Of a stretch of 64,000 nt of DNA, positions 27,007 to 34,413 are shown in pieces. The stretch's first letter is position 1. Every line of letters starts with the position of its first letter. This DNA is from Niallia sp. XMNu-256 (lineage in GTDB: Bacteria; Bacillota; Bacilli; Bacillales; Cytobacillaceae), in NCBI RefSeq assembly GCF_036670015.1, contig NZ_CP137636.1, forward strand, positions 164,501 to 228,500, in the 5' to 3' direction. Under the pieces are notes generated by a model that was given only the letters and a program-made list of their open reading frames with translations, did no database searches and was not told the origin of the DNA. The translations under genes and the position numbers were made by a program.

Positions 27007-28416
27007 ATGAGACAATTATTGAAATATTTGCCTCCCATTCATGAATTACAGAAACATGAAAAGTTTTCTATGTTAATAGATCAATATGGTATTGATCATA
27101 CAAACATGACGGCTATTTTGACAAATGAATTAAATGATATAAGACAAATGCTTTTACAAAATCAATGGTCTGGAATAGAACCTGGAAGTGAATTATTTAT
27201 TACTGATATTTTTAATCGATCGGAAAAGGTCATTCAACAGCAATTTCAGTACACATTAAAAAATGTAATTAATGCGACTGGAACGATTTTACATACAAAT
27301 TTAGGAAGAGCACGTTTAAGTGAACAGACGGTAGAGCATGTGGCAAAAGTTGCCTCTCAATACTCCAATTTAGAATATAAATTAGAAGAAGGGGAGCGTG
27401 GCTCTAGACATAGTCATGTGGAAGAACTAATTAAAAGGATTACCGGTGCAGAGGCGGCGATGGTCGTTAATAATAATGCTGCAGCAGTGTATTTCATCCT
27501 TCGTACGTTTGCATTAGACAAAGAGGTCATCGTTTCAAGAGGACAGTTAGTAGAAATAGGTGGCTCCTTTCGAATTTCATCTATTATGGAAGAAAGCGGA
27601 GCGAAACTTATTGAAGTAGGTACTACTAATAAAACACATCTTTATGATTATGAACGTGCGATAAATGAAGAAACACGAATGATTTTAAAAGTCCACACGA
27701 GTAATTTTAAAGTATTTGGATTTACTGAATCTGTTGAAACGGAAGAACTAGTAGACCTAACAAACCAACATGACGAGGTAATTTTTTATGAAGATTTAGG
27801 CAGTGGGGTTTTATATGATTTTCGTCAGCATGGGATTGGTGAAGAACCTGTTGTTGGTGAAGTTCTTCAGATGGGTGCCGATCTAGTTTCTTTTAGTGGC
27901 GATAAACTTTTAGGAGGGCCTCAGGCAGGAATCATTGCTGGTAACAAAGATCTAATTGATAAACTAAAAAAACACCAGCTAGCCCGTGTTTTAAGAGTAG
28001 ATAAAATGACTCTTGCTGCCTTAGAAGGAACATTAATGCATTATCTAAAAGGAAAAGATGAACTTAAGAAGGTTCCGGTTATTGGGGACTTGTTAAAAGG
28101 TAAAGAAGAATTGAAACTACGCTCAGAGAGATTTAAGGACAAGTTAAATAAGGTCTGTGACTCTTATGAGGTAAACATAATGGAGGGAACAAGTCAGGTT
28201 GGAGGCGGGACAATGCCTGAAGTATTATTACCTTCATTTGTAGTTGTATTGAAGCATAATGTTAGGTCCGCGGAAAATTTGGCAAAGACTTTAAGAGTGG
28301 ACTGTACTCCTGGCATCATTGTAAGGATCCAAAAGAATGAGATTCTATTGGATTTAAGAACCGTGAATATCGATGAAGAAGAAGTAATTATTGAGGCTTT
28401 AGCGTCTATAAAATAA
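27007..28416 (+). CDS. selA: L-seryl-tRNA(Sec) selenium transferase SelA
   Basis: PLP enzyme that converts seryl-tRNA(Sec) to selenocysteinyl-tRNA(Sec) using selenophosphate. Family motifs are seen: INATGTILHTNLGRARL, AAMVVNNNAAAVYFIL, VEIGGSFRI, and the PLP lysine in DLVSFSGDKLLGGPQAGI. ATG 27007 follows TTGGAGGG, giving 469 residues, the normal length. It is the only selenium-specific gene in the window: selB, which often follows selA, is absent here, as are selD and the Sec tRNA. It supports Sec decoding of the UGA codons in grdA, grdB and possibly cadA. Confidence 0.97.
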   Translation: MRQLLKYLPPIHELQKHEKFSMLIDQYGIDHTNMTAILTNELNDIRQMLLQNQWSGIEPGSELFITDIFNRSEKVIQQQFQYTLKNVINATGTILHTNLGRARLSEQTVEHVAKVASQYSNLEYKLEEGERGSRHSHVEELIKRITGAEAAMVVNNNAAAVYFILRTFALDKEVIVSRGQLVEIGGSFRISSIMEESGAKLIEVGTTNKTHLYDYERAINEETRMILKVHTSNFKVFGFTESVETEELVDLTNQHDEVIFYEDLGSGVLYDFRQHGIGEEPVVGEVLQMGADLVSFSGDKLLGGPQAGIIAGNKDLIDKLKKHQLARVLRVDKMTLAALEGTLMHYLKGKDELKKVPVIGDLLKGKEELKLRSERFKDKLNKVCDSYEVNIMEGTSQVGGGTMPEVLLPSFVVVLKHNVRSAENLAKTLRVDCTPGIIVRIQKNEILLDLRTVNIDEEEVIIEALASIK

Positions 28417-28468
28417 AGCTTTGTTTATAATGATTAAGATTTTATGCAAAATATTTACTAGAATCAAT

Positions 28469-28522
28469 GGGGAAGTGCTTGCCATGGTGCTTCCTAAGAA
28501 TTTCCCCTAAAACCATGGTCTT
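28469..28522 (+). other. Inverted-repeat element downstream of selA
   Basis: GGGGAA (28469) pairs with TTCCCC (28502-28507) and encloses GGAAG/CTTCC around the palindrome CCATGG. A second CCATGG follows at 28513, making an alternative CCATGGT/ACCATGG pairing. It may be the selA terminator or a structured RNA; no T-run follows. The remainder of 28417-28700 holds no gene. Confidence 0.4.
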
Positions 28523-28700
28523 CCGATGGCACATGTTTAAAATTGATATTTTAATATAATAATAGTGTAAATGTTATAAACAGAATGCTTCTTTTTTGAT
28601 TCTCTATTATGGAAATAAGGTTACCTTCAGATTTTCTTTATTATTTGAGCATATATTTTGATGACAATCAAATTATTTGATATTCTAAATGATTATATTT

Positions 28701-28741
28701 CAACGGAAACCGTTGACAGTTTATTTTGTGAACTATATAAT
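28701..28741 (+). promoter_or_regulatory. Consensus sigma-A promoter of grdX with overlapping dyad
   Basis: TTGACA (28713-28718), exactly 17 nt, TATAAT (28736-28741): a full consensus match. The dyad CAACGG-AAA-CCGTTG (28701-28715) overlaps the -35 and could be an operator. Transcription would start near 28748, leaving a leader of about 245 nt. Confidence 0.75.
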
Positions 28742-28778
28742 AAAGGCATAAATAGTTATATTAATATACTATTAAATT

Positions 28779-28828
28779 AGAAGGTGAAAGATTCTTCCTT
28801 CTAGATGGCCAGAAGAAAATTTTTTTCT
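28779..28828 (+). promoter_or_regulatory. Possible attenuator in the grdX leader
   Basis: Two mutually exclusive hairpins: AGAAGG (28779-28784) with CCTTCT (28797-28802), or CTTCT (28798-28802) with AGAAG (28811-28815). The latter is followed by AAAATTTTTTT, like a weak terminator. No known riboswitch class was recognised. Confidence 0.35.
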
Positions 28829-28834
28829 AATCAA

Positions 28835-28848
28835 TGAAAGCGCTTTTA
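28835..28848 (+). promoter_or_regulatory. cre-like site in grdX leader
   Basis: TGAAAGCGCTTTTA differs by one base from the CcpA cre consensus TGWNANCGNTNWCA. Located about 87 bp after the predicted start, a position typical of roadblock repression. Confidence 0.5.
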
Positions 28849-28994
28849 ATACTGTGCGATTTTTTATGAAATAAGGACCTGTTCTTATAAATATAGGCAG
28901 GAATTATTTTTGTGAAAAGTCATAAGGATTTTTTATCCTCGTAGCCTAATGAATTACGTGAGTATGGCCTTTACAAACATAAGGGGTGTATAAA

Positions 28995-29387
28995 ATGAGG
29001 GAAAAAGCAATTGTAATAACGAATAATGTACTTTCGAAAGAAGGTTTTGAAAAAACATCTGATGTAATATTTGTAGATGGTTCCTTAATGGATGTCATGA
29101 AAACAGCGAGAGATTTTGTCCACAAAGGCCATAAACTCTTAACGCATCCTCTTATGGGTAGTATTAAACCAAATGAAACACCCTATAAGACTATAGCTAT
29201 ATCCTTTAAAGCTGAAAATGGGGTTAATCTAGATTCCTTGAGTTTAATGGAAAACAGCATTGAAACCTCAGAAAAACTAATAGATAATAGACCTCCAAGA
29301 AACTGGTCAAAAGAAATTATTAACAGGGTTTATGAAGATTATAGAGTAATAGATTTTGATTTAATTCATAATGCCTTCAATATTTAA
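28995..29387 (+). CDS. grdX: GrdX, glycine reductase operon protein
   Basis: Small protein (130 residues) regularly found as the first gene of glycine reductase operons; function unknown. Recognised by AIVITNNVLSKEG, IFVDGSLMDVMKTARDFVHK and GHKLLTHPLMGSIKPNETPY. ATG 28995 has AAGGGGTG at 28981-28988; the frame is open nine bases earlier but that GTG is inside the ribosome site. Separated from trxB by 413 bp containing a duplicated promoter module, so it may form its own transcript. Confidence 0.85.
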   Translation: MREKAIVITNNVLSKEGFEKTSDVIFVDGSLMDVMKTARDFVHKGHKLLTHPLMGSIKPNETPYKTIAISFKAENGVNLDSLSLMENSIETSEKLIDNRPPRNWSKEIINRVYEDYRVIDFDLIHNAFNI

Positions 29388-29487
29388 GACTGCTTTAATA
29401 TGTTAAGCGGTTAACTAAGTGAAACTCCATTCTCATTGATTTTATGAGAGGAGAATAAGCTGTTCATTTACCATAAAGTTTTAATTG

Positions 29488-29573
29488 TGTAAACACTATC
29501 GGTGTTAATTAAAATAAATTATGAATCATTTGTGAAAATGTGAGCAAAATTGAGGAAAAAATGATAGAATCAA
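29488..29573 (+). repeat. Promoter/cre module, copy A
   Basis: 86-bp unit starting TGTAAACACTATCG and ending TGATAGAATCAA, repeated 158 bp downstream as copy B at roughly three-quarters identity. The start is a degenerate cre; the end holds an extended -10 (TGATAGAAT). A dyad AACAC-TATC-GGTGTT is present only in this copy. Confidence 0.7.
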
Positions 29574-29645
29574 ACTATATAAATTAAGTAGTCCTGCGTT
29601 AGTATGGTAAGGGGGTTCCTTCTCTTTATCATAAAGAACTAACAA

Positions 29646-29731
29646 TGTAAACGCTATCACCTGTAACTAAAATAAAATATGTATTATTTGTGAAATAGCG
29701 AACAATCGGGAGAAAATAATGATAGAATCAA
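29646..29731 (+). repeat. Promoter/cre module, copy B
   Basis: Second 86-bp unit, 69 bp before trxB. It begins with TGTAAACGCTATCA (29646-29659), a perfect match to the cre consensus TGWNANCGNTNWCA, and ends in the same extended -10 TGATAGAAT (29720-29728). The cre lies about 70 bp upstream of the -10, the side from which CcpA activates rather than blocks transcription (inference). Confidence 0.7.
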
Positions 29732-29800
29732 TTTGTAAAAAGTTAGCAAATTAAGAGTCACTTTCTATGTTCAAACTTAACTATACGAGGTGGTAATGAA

Positions 29801-30742
29801 ATGGTAAAGATTTACGACATAGTAATTATAGGTGGAGGCCCTGCAGGACTTTCAGCAGGACTATATGGCTCAAGAGCAAAATTAGATGTTCTTGTAATTG
29901 AAAAGGCAAAATTTGGTGGACAAACGACAACAACTGCTGAATTAGAAAATTACCCAGGATCTATTCCTGACTGTACAGGTCCAGCTCTTTCGAAAAGAAT
30001 GCATGAACAAGCAGAAGAGTTTGGAACAGAGTTTGTTAAAGATGAAGTCGTTTCTGTCGATTTCTCAGGAGATATAAAATTTATTAACGGTAAAGATGCT
30101 CAATATCAAGGAAGATCTGTCATCATCACAACAGGCGCAGAACCAAGACTTGCTGGTTTTGGAGAAGAAATGGAATTCAGAGCAAGAGGTGTTTCATATT
30201 GTGCAACATGTGACGCTGACTTCTTTGAAGGATTAGATGTAGCTGTTATTGGTGGCGGTGACTCAGCTATTGATGAAGCAATTTATCTAACGAAGTTCGC
30301 TGAAACAGTAACAGTTATTCATAGAAGAGATGCTTTAAGAGCTGCCAAGTCACTTCAAGAAAGAGCATTTAACAATCCAAAGATTAAATTCATTTGGGAC
30401 ACCGTTCCAGTAACCGCTTACGGTGATGAAATCCTTGAAGGTCTTGAAGTTAAGAATGTTAAAACTGGAGAGCTTTCAAAACTAGAAGTAAATGGTGTAT
30501 TCGTATTCGTTGGACTTGATCCAATAACAGAGGCTTTCAAAGGACAAGTAGAACTTGATGAAAGCGGTTATATTCCAACTGATGTAGAGATGAAAACGAA
30601 TGTACCGGGAGTTTTTGCAGCAGGAGACGTAAGGGTAACGCCTTTAAGACAAGTTATTACAGCGGCTGCAGATGGAGCAATTTCTGCAATATCCGCTGAA
30701 AAATATATCACTGAAAAAGAAGCAAATTTAGTTCAAGCATAA
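29801..30742 (+). CDS. trxB: Thioredoxin reductase of the glycine reductase operon
   Basis: FAD-dependent NADPH:thioredoxin oxidoreductase feeding electrons to TrxA and so to selenoprotein A. FAD-binding GGGPAGLSAG at 11-20, active-site CATC at 134-137, NADPH-binding VIGGGDSAIDEA, and the C-terminal FAD motif GVFAAGDVR. Length 313. ATG 29801 follows GAGGTGG. First gene of trxB-trxA-grdEABCD. Nearly all arginines are AGA, unlike the chromosomal genes outside the region. Confidence 0.95.
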   Translation: MVKIYDIVIIGGGPAGLSAGLYGSRAKLDVLVIEKAKFGGQTTTTAELENYPGSIPDCTGPALSKRMHEQAEEFGTEFVKDEVVSVDFSGDIKFINGKDAQYQGRSVIITTGAEPRLAGFGEEMEFRARGVSYCATCDADFFEGLDVAVIGGGDSAIDEAIYLTKFAETVTVIHRRDALRAAKSLQERAFNNPKIKFIWDTVPVTAYGDEILEGLEVKNVKTGELSKLEVNGVFVFVGLDPITEAFKGQVELDESGYIPTDVEMKTNVPGVFAAGDVRVTPLRQVITAAADGAISAISAEKYITEKEANLVQA

Positions 30743-30782
30743 CAAGTATAGTAAAAAAATTCCATAATCAGGAGGTAACATA

Positions 30783-31109
30783 ATGTTAGAGTTAAACAAA
30801 GAAAATTTCGAAGCAGAAGTTACTAATTACACTGAAAAGCCTGTATTCGTTGACTACTGGGGTGACAAGTGTACAACTTGTATAGAAATGATGCCAGATG
30901 TTCATAAATTGCAAGAAACTTATGGAGATAAAATTAAGTTTACTAGTTTAAATACAACTGGAAATAGAAGACTTGCAATTTCTCAAAAAGTACTTGGACT
31001 ACCAACAATGATTATGTATGTAAATGGAGAAAAGGCTGAGGTTCTAACTCCAGATAAAATTTCCTCAGTAGCTGATGTTGAAGAAATGATTAAGAAATTC
31101 TACGAGTAA
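30783..31109 (+). CDS. trxA: Thioredoxin with atypical CTTC active site
   Basis: Electron carrier for glycine reductase, 108 residues, thioredoxin fold. The active site is WGDKCTTCIEMMPD (Cys30, Cys33) instead of the standard WCGPC, and the cis-proline loop is LGLPTMIMYVNG. Such divergent thioredoxins are usual in grd operons and are thought to be specialised for selenoprotein A. Ribosome site AGGAGG; 40 bp after trxB. Confidence 0.93.
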   Translation: MLELNKENFEAEVTNYTEKPVFVDYWGDKCTTCIEMMPDVHKLQETYGDKIKFTSLNTTGNRRLAISQKVLGLPTMIMYVNGEKAEVLTPDKISSVADVEEMIKKFYE

Positions 31110-31130
31110 TTTATCAACAACTTATGGTTA

Positions 31131-31171
31131 TAACGGCATTGCCTTATATTAAGTTGTAACGGCATTGCCTT
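31131..31171 (+). repeat. Short tandem repeat in the trxA-grdE gap
   Basis: TAACGGCATTGCCTT occurs at 31131-31145 and again at 31157-31171 (26-bp period). Each unit contains a tiny GGC-ATT-GCC hairpin. Function unknown; possibly an RNA-processing or regulatory element. Confidence 0.5.
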
Positions 31172-31201
31172 TATATAAATACACCCTGGGAGGTGAAGGC
31201 T

Positions 31202-32488
31202 TTGCGCCTTGAATTAGGAAATATTTTTATTAAGGATGTACAATTTGGAGCCGAAACTAAGGTAGAAAACGGTGTCCTTTATGTAAACAAGCAAGAACTT
31301 CTAAATGAAGTTGGTGGGGACGAACACCTAGCTTCGATTGATGTTGATATCGTTCATCCTGGAGATGAAGTTAGAATCATCCCTGTTAAAGATGTGATTG
31401 AACCGAGAGTTAAAGTTGAAGGCAAGGGTGGAGTATTCCCTGGATTTATTTCAAACGTTGAGCAAGTAGGATCAGGGAGAACTCATGTATTAAAGGGATC
31501 TGCTGTTGTGACAACTGGTAAGATTGTTGGTTTCCAAGAAGGAATCGTAGACATGTCAGGAGAGGGAGCAAAATATACTCCATTCTCAAAGACTCATAAT
31601 GTGGTTATGATCTGCGAACCTGCTGAAGGAGTTCGTCAACACGAACATGAAGAAGCAGTAAGAATGGTTGGATTCAAGACAGCTGCTTACCTTGGAAAGG
31701 CTGGAGCAAACGTTGAACCAGACGAAGTAAAGTCTTACGAAACAAAACCGTTACTTCAGCAAGTTAATGAATATCCAGATCTACCAAAGGTCATTTATGT
31801 ATATATGCTTCAAACTCAAGGTCTTCTTCACGACACATATGTATATGGTGTAGATGCTAAGAAGATTATACCAACTTTTATTTACCCAACTGAAGCATTT
31901 GATGGAGCGATCGTTAGTGGAAACTGCGTTTCCGCTTGTGATAAGAACCCATCATATGTTCATATGAACCATCCAATTATAACGGATCTATACGAAAAAC
32001 ATGGTAAGGACTATAACTTCCTTGGAGTTGTCATTACTAATGAAAACGTATACCTTGCTGATAAAGAAAGATCATCAAATATGACAGCTAAGCTTGTTGA
32101 GTTCCTTGGAGCAGATGCAGTTATCATTTCAGAAGAAGGATTTGGTAATCCAGATGCTGACCTTGTCATGAACTGTAACAAGATTACTGACAAAGGAATC
32201 AAGACAGTTCTTTTAACAGATGAGTATGCTGGAAGAGATGGAGCATCTCAATCACTTGCTGACTCAACTCCAAAAGCTGATGCAATAGTTACTGGAGGAA
32301 ATGCAAACGAAATCATTGTACTTCCAGCAATGAAGAAGATTATTGGACACCCAGAAGTTGTCGATATGCTTTCTGGTGGATACGACGGATCATTAAGAGA
32401 AGACGGTTCAATAGAAGCTGAAATCCAAGTTATCACTGGTGCTACAAGTGAGGTTGGTTTCCACAATCTAACCGCTAAATCATTCTAA
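31202..32488 (+). CDS. grdE: Glycine reductase proprotein GrdE (substrate protein B subunits)
   Basis: Precursor of the two smaller subunits of substrate-specific protein B. It is cleaved autocatalytically before a Cys to create the pyruvoyl group that binds glycine as a Schiff base. The likely cleavage site is Asn241-Cys242 in SGNCVSACDK. TTG 31202 is chosen: GGGAGGTG (31188-31195) lies just upstream and the frame-compatible GTG 31193 sits inside it. The protein then begins MRLELGNIFIKDVQFG, like other GrdE. Length 428. Arginines mostly AGA. Confidence 0.95.
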   Translation: MRLELGNIFIKDVQFGAETKVENGVLYVNKQELLNEVGGDEHLASIDVDIVHPGDEVRIIPVKDVIEPRVKVEGKGGVFPGFISNVEQVGSGRTHVLKGSAVVTTGKIVGFQEGIVDMSGEGAKYTPFSKTHNVVMICEPAEGVRQHEHEEAVRMVGFKTAAYLGKAGANVEPDEVKSYETKPLLQQVNEYPDLPKVIYVYMLQTQGLLHDTYVYGVDAKKIIPTFIYPTEAFDGAIVSGNCVSACDKNPSYVHMNHPIITDLYEKHGKDYNFLGVVITNENVYLADKERSSNMTAKLVEFLGADAVIISEEGFGNPDADLVMNCNKITDKGIKTVLLTDEYAGRDGASQSLADSTPKADAIVTGGNANEIIVLPAMKKIIGHPEVVDMLSGGYDGSLREDGSIEAEIQVITGATSEVGFHNLTAKSF

Positions 32489-32525
32489 TCATATATAAAT
32501 AATAGAAATTTAGGAGGCTTTTATA

Positions 32526-33002
32526 ATGACGATATTAAAGGGTAAACATGTTATCGCTATTGGAGATAGAGATGGAATTCCAGGACCAGCTATCGAGGAT
32601 TGTGTTAAAAGTGCAGGAGGACAAATTGCATTTGCTTCAACAGAATGTTTCGTTTGAACAGCTGCAGGTGCAATGGATCTGGAGATCCAACAAAGAGTTA
32701 TTGATACAGTTGAAAAATTGGGTGCAGAAAATGTAGTTGTTGTACTTGGTGGAGCAGAGGCGGAAGCATCAGGACTTTCAGCAGAAACTGTAACAGCAGG
32801 TGACCCAACTTATGCAGGACCGTTAGCAAATGTTGAGCTCGGCCTTAAAGTGTACCATGTCATTGAAGATGATCTTAAGGCTGAATTTGATGAGGCTGTT
32901 TATGAGGAACAATGTGGAATGATGGAAATGGTTCTTGAGGTAGATGCCATAAAAGAAGAAGTAGGAAACATCAGAAAAGAATATACAAAGTTTAACGACT
33001 AG
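32526..33002 (+). CDS. grdA: Glycine reductase selenoprotein A (GrdA), Sec at UGA codon 44
   Basis: Small selenoprotein that receives the carboxymethyl group from protein B as a Se-carboxymethyl thioselenide. ATG 32526 follows AGGAGG. The in-frame TGA at 32655-32657 is codon 44 in [13 protein letters not shown], the family's Sec site, and the frame then stays open to 33002 (158 residues). A SECIS-like hairpin follows the UGA. An annotation that treats UGA as stop would show only the fragment from 32673. The recoding is standard for this family; only the mechanism components outside the window are unseen. Confidence 0.96.
32674..32689 (+). promoter_or_regulatory. Bacterial SECIS-like hairpin of grdA
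   Basis: Stem TGGATC/GATCCA (6 bp), loop TGGA, with the loop starting 22 nt after the UGA. The length, spacing and a G among the first two loop bases fit the bacterial SECIS consensus. Confidence 0.8.
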
Positions 33003-33026
33003 TCCACCAGGAGGAGGAAAGAACCA

Positions 33027-34334
33027 ATGTTACGTGTCGTACATTATATAAATCAGTTCTTCGGCCAAATTGGTGGTGAAGAAATGGCTCACATTGCTCC
33101 TGAGAAGAGAGAAGGTCTTGTTGGACCAGGAGCAGCATTAAATAAAGGTTTCAAAGGTGAAGCAGAAATCGTTGGAACCATCATTTGTGGTGACTCATAC
33201 TTTGCAGAAAACCAAGAATCAGCCGAACAAGAAATACTTGATATGGTTAAATCGTTTAACCCAGACATTTTTATTGCTGGACCTGCATTTAATGCAGGAA
33301 GATATGGAACAGCTTGCGGTGCTGTTGGTAAATTGGTGAAGGAACACCTTAACATTCCAGTCGTTTCAGGTATGTACATTGAAAATCCTGGTGCTGACAT
33401 GTTCAAAAAGGAAATTTATATCGTTTCTACAAAGAACAATGCAGCTGGTATTAGAGATGCAGCTCCAAAGATGGCTTCTCTCGCTTTAAAGCTTGCTAAA
33501 GGTGAAGAAGTAGGAGCACCAGAAGTAGAAGGATACATCGAAAGAGGTATTAGAAAGAACTACTTTGCAACTGAAAGAGGATCAAAGAGAGCTGTAGACC
33601 TTCTTGTTAAGAAGATAAAGGGCGAAGAGTTCGTAACAGAATTCAAAATGCCTGACTTCGATAGAGTAGACCCAGCAGCACCAGTTGTTGATATTACAAA
33701 GGCTAAAATTGCGATCGTTACATCAGGCGGGATCGTTCCAAAGGGTAACCCTGATCATATCGAAGCTTCTAACGCGCAAAAATTCGGTGAATATGATATC
33801 GAGGGCTTAATGGATCTTACTGGTGAAACCCACCAAACAGCTCACGGTGGTCATGACCCAGTATACGCGAACGAAGACCCAGATAGGGTCATTCCTGTTG
33901 ACGTATTAAGAGATATGGAGAAGGAAGGAAAGATCGGAAGTCTTCATAGATATTTTTACTCAACTACTGGTAACGGTACAGCTGTTCTTAGCTCTAAGAA
34001 GTATGGTCAAGAAATTGCTAAGAGATTAATCGCTGACGGAGTTCAAGCTGTTATTATGACTTCGACCTGAGGAACTTGTACAAGATGCGGTGCATCTATG
34101 TTAAAAGAAATCGAAAGAGCAGGACTTCCTATCGTTCACATGTGTACAATCGTTCCTATTTCAATGACAGTTGGAGCAAACAGAATTGTTCCTACAATAG
34201 CTATTCCACATCCGCTTGGAAACCCTAGTCTTTCACCGGAAGATGAAAAGGCATTAAGAAGAAAAATGACTGAAACAGCTCTTAAGGCTCTTCAAACTCC
34301 AGTAGAAGAACAAACTGTATTCGAAGTACAATAA
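33027..34334 (+). CDS. grdB: Glycine reductase selenoprotein B (GrdB), Sec at UGA codon 348
   Basis: Large selenoprotein subunit of glycine-specific protein B. It attacks the pyruvoyl-bound glycine and passes the carboxymethyl group to GrdA. ATG 33027 follows AGGAGGAGG; N-terminus MLRVVHYINQFFGQIGGEE is typical. The in-frame TGA at 34068-34070 is codon 348 in MTST-U-GTCTRCGASM, the known UxxC redox site, and the frame continues to 34334 (435 residues). Other motifs: GPAFNAGRYGTACG and GGIVPKGNPDHIE. A perfect SECIS-like hairpin follows. Confidence 0.96.
34083..34097 (+). promoter_or_regulatory. Bacterial SECIS-like hairpin of grdB
   Basis: Perfect stem AGATGC/GCATCT with loop GGT beginning 18 nt after the UGA; extendable by ACA/TGT across a bulged A. 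G is at the first loop position. Confidence 0.82.
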
Positions 34335-34353
34335 ATAGTTTAACCCAACAAAG

Positions 34354-34380
34354 AAGGGGGTGGAAAACTCCACCCCCTTT
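34354..34380 (+). terminator. Strong hairpin between grdB and grdC
   Basis: AAGGGGGTGGA (34354-34364) and TCCACCCCCTT (34369-34379) pair perfectly (11 bp) around a 4-nt loop, followed by TTTAATAAT. The operon clearly continues, so this is probably a leaky terminator or an mRNA stabiliser for the 3' end of grdAB. Confidence 0.7.
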
Positions 34381-34413
34381 AATAATGATAGAGAAGTTTA
34401 TGGAGGTGCAATT

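Noticed and set aside
28469-28540. Selenocysteine tRNA gene near selA
   Set aside because: There is some GGAAG-type pairing but no anticodon loop CTTCAAA, no T-loop GTTCGA and no long extra arm in the right place.
28745-28994. Glycine riboswitch in the grdX leader
   Set aside because: The conserved GGAGAG and CTCAGGCAAA-like blocks of glycine aptamers are absent.
32655-32657. Reading the grdA and grdB UGAs as nonsense mutations producing pseudogenes
   Set aside because: Both sit at the exact selenocysteine positions of their families, are followed by good hairpins, and the downstream frames are fully conserved; selA is adjacent.
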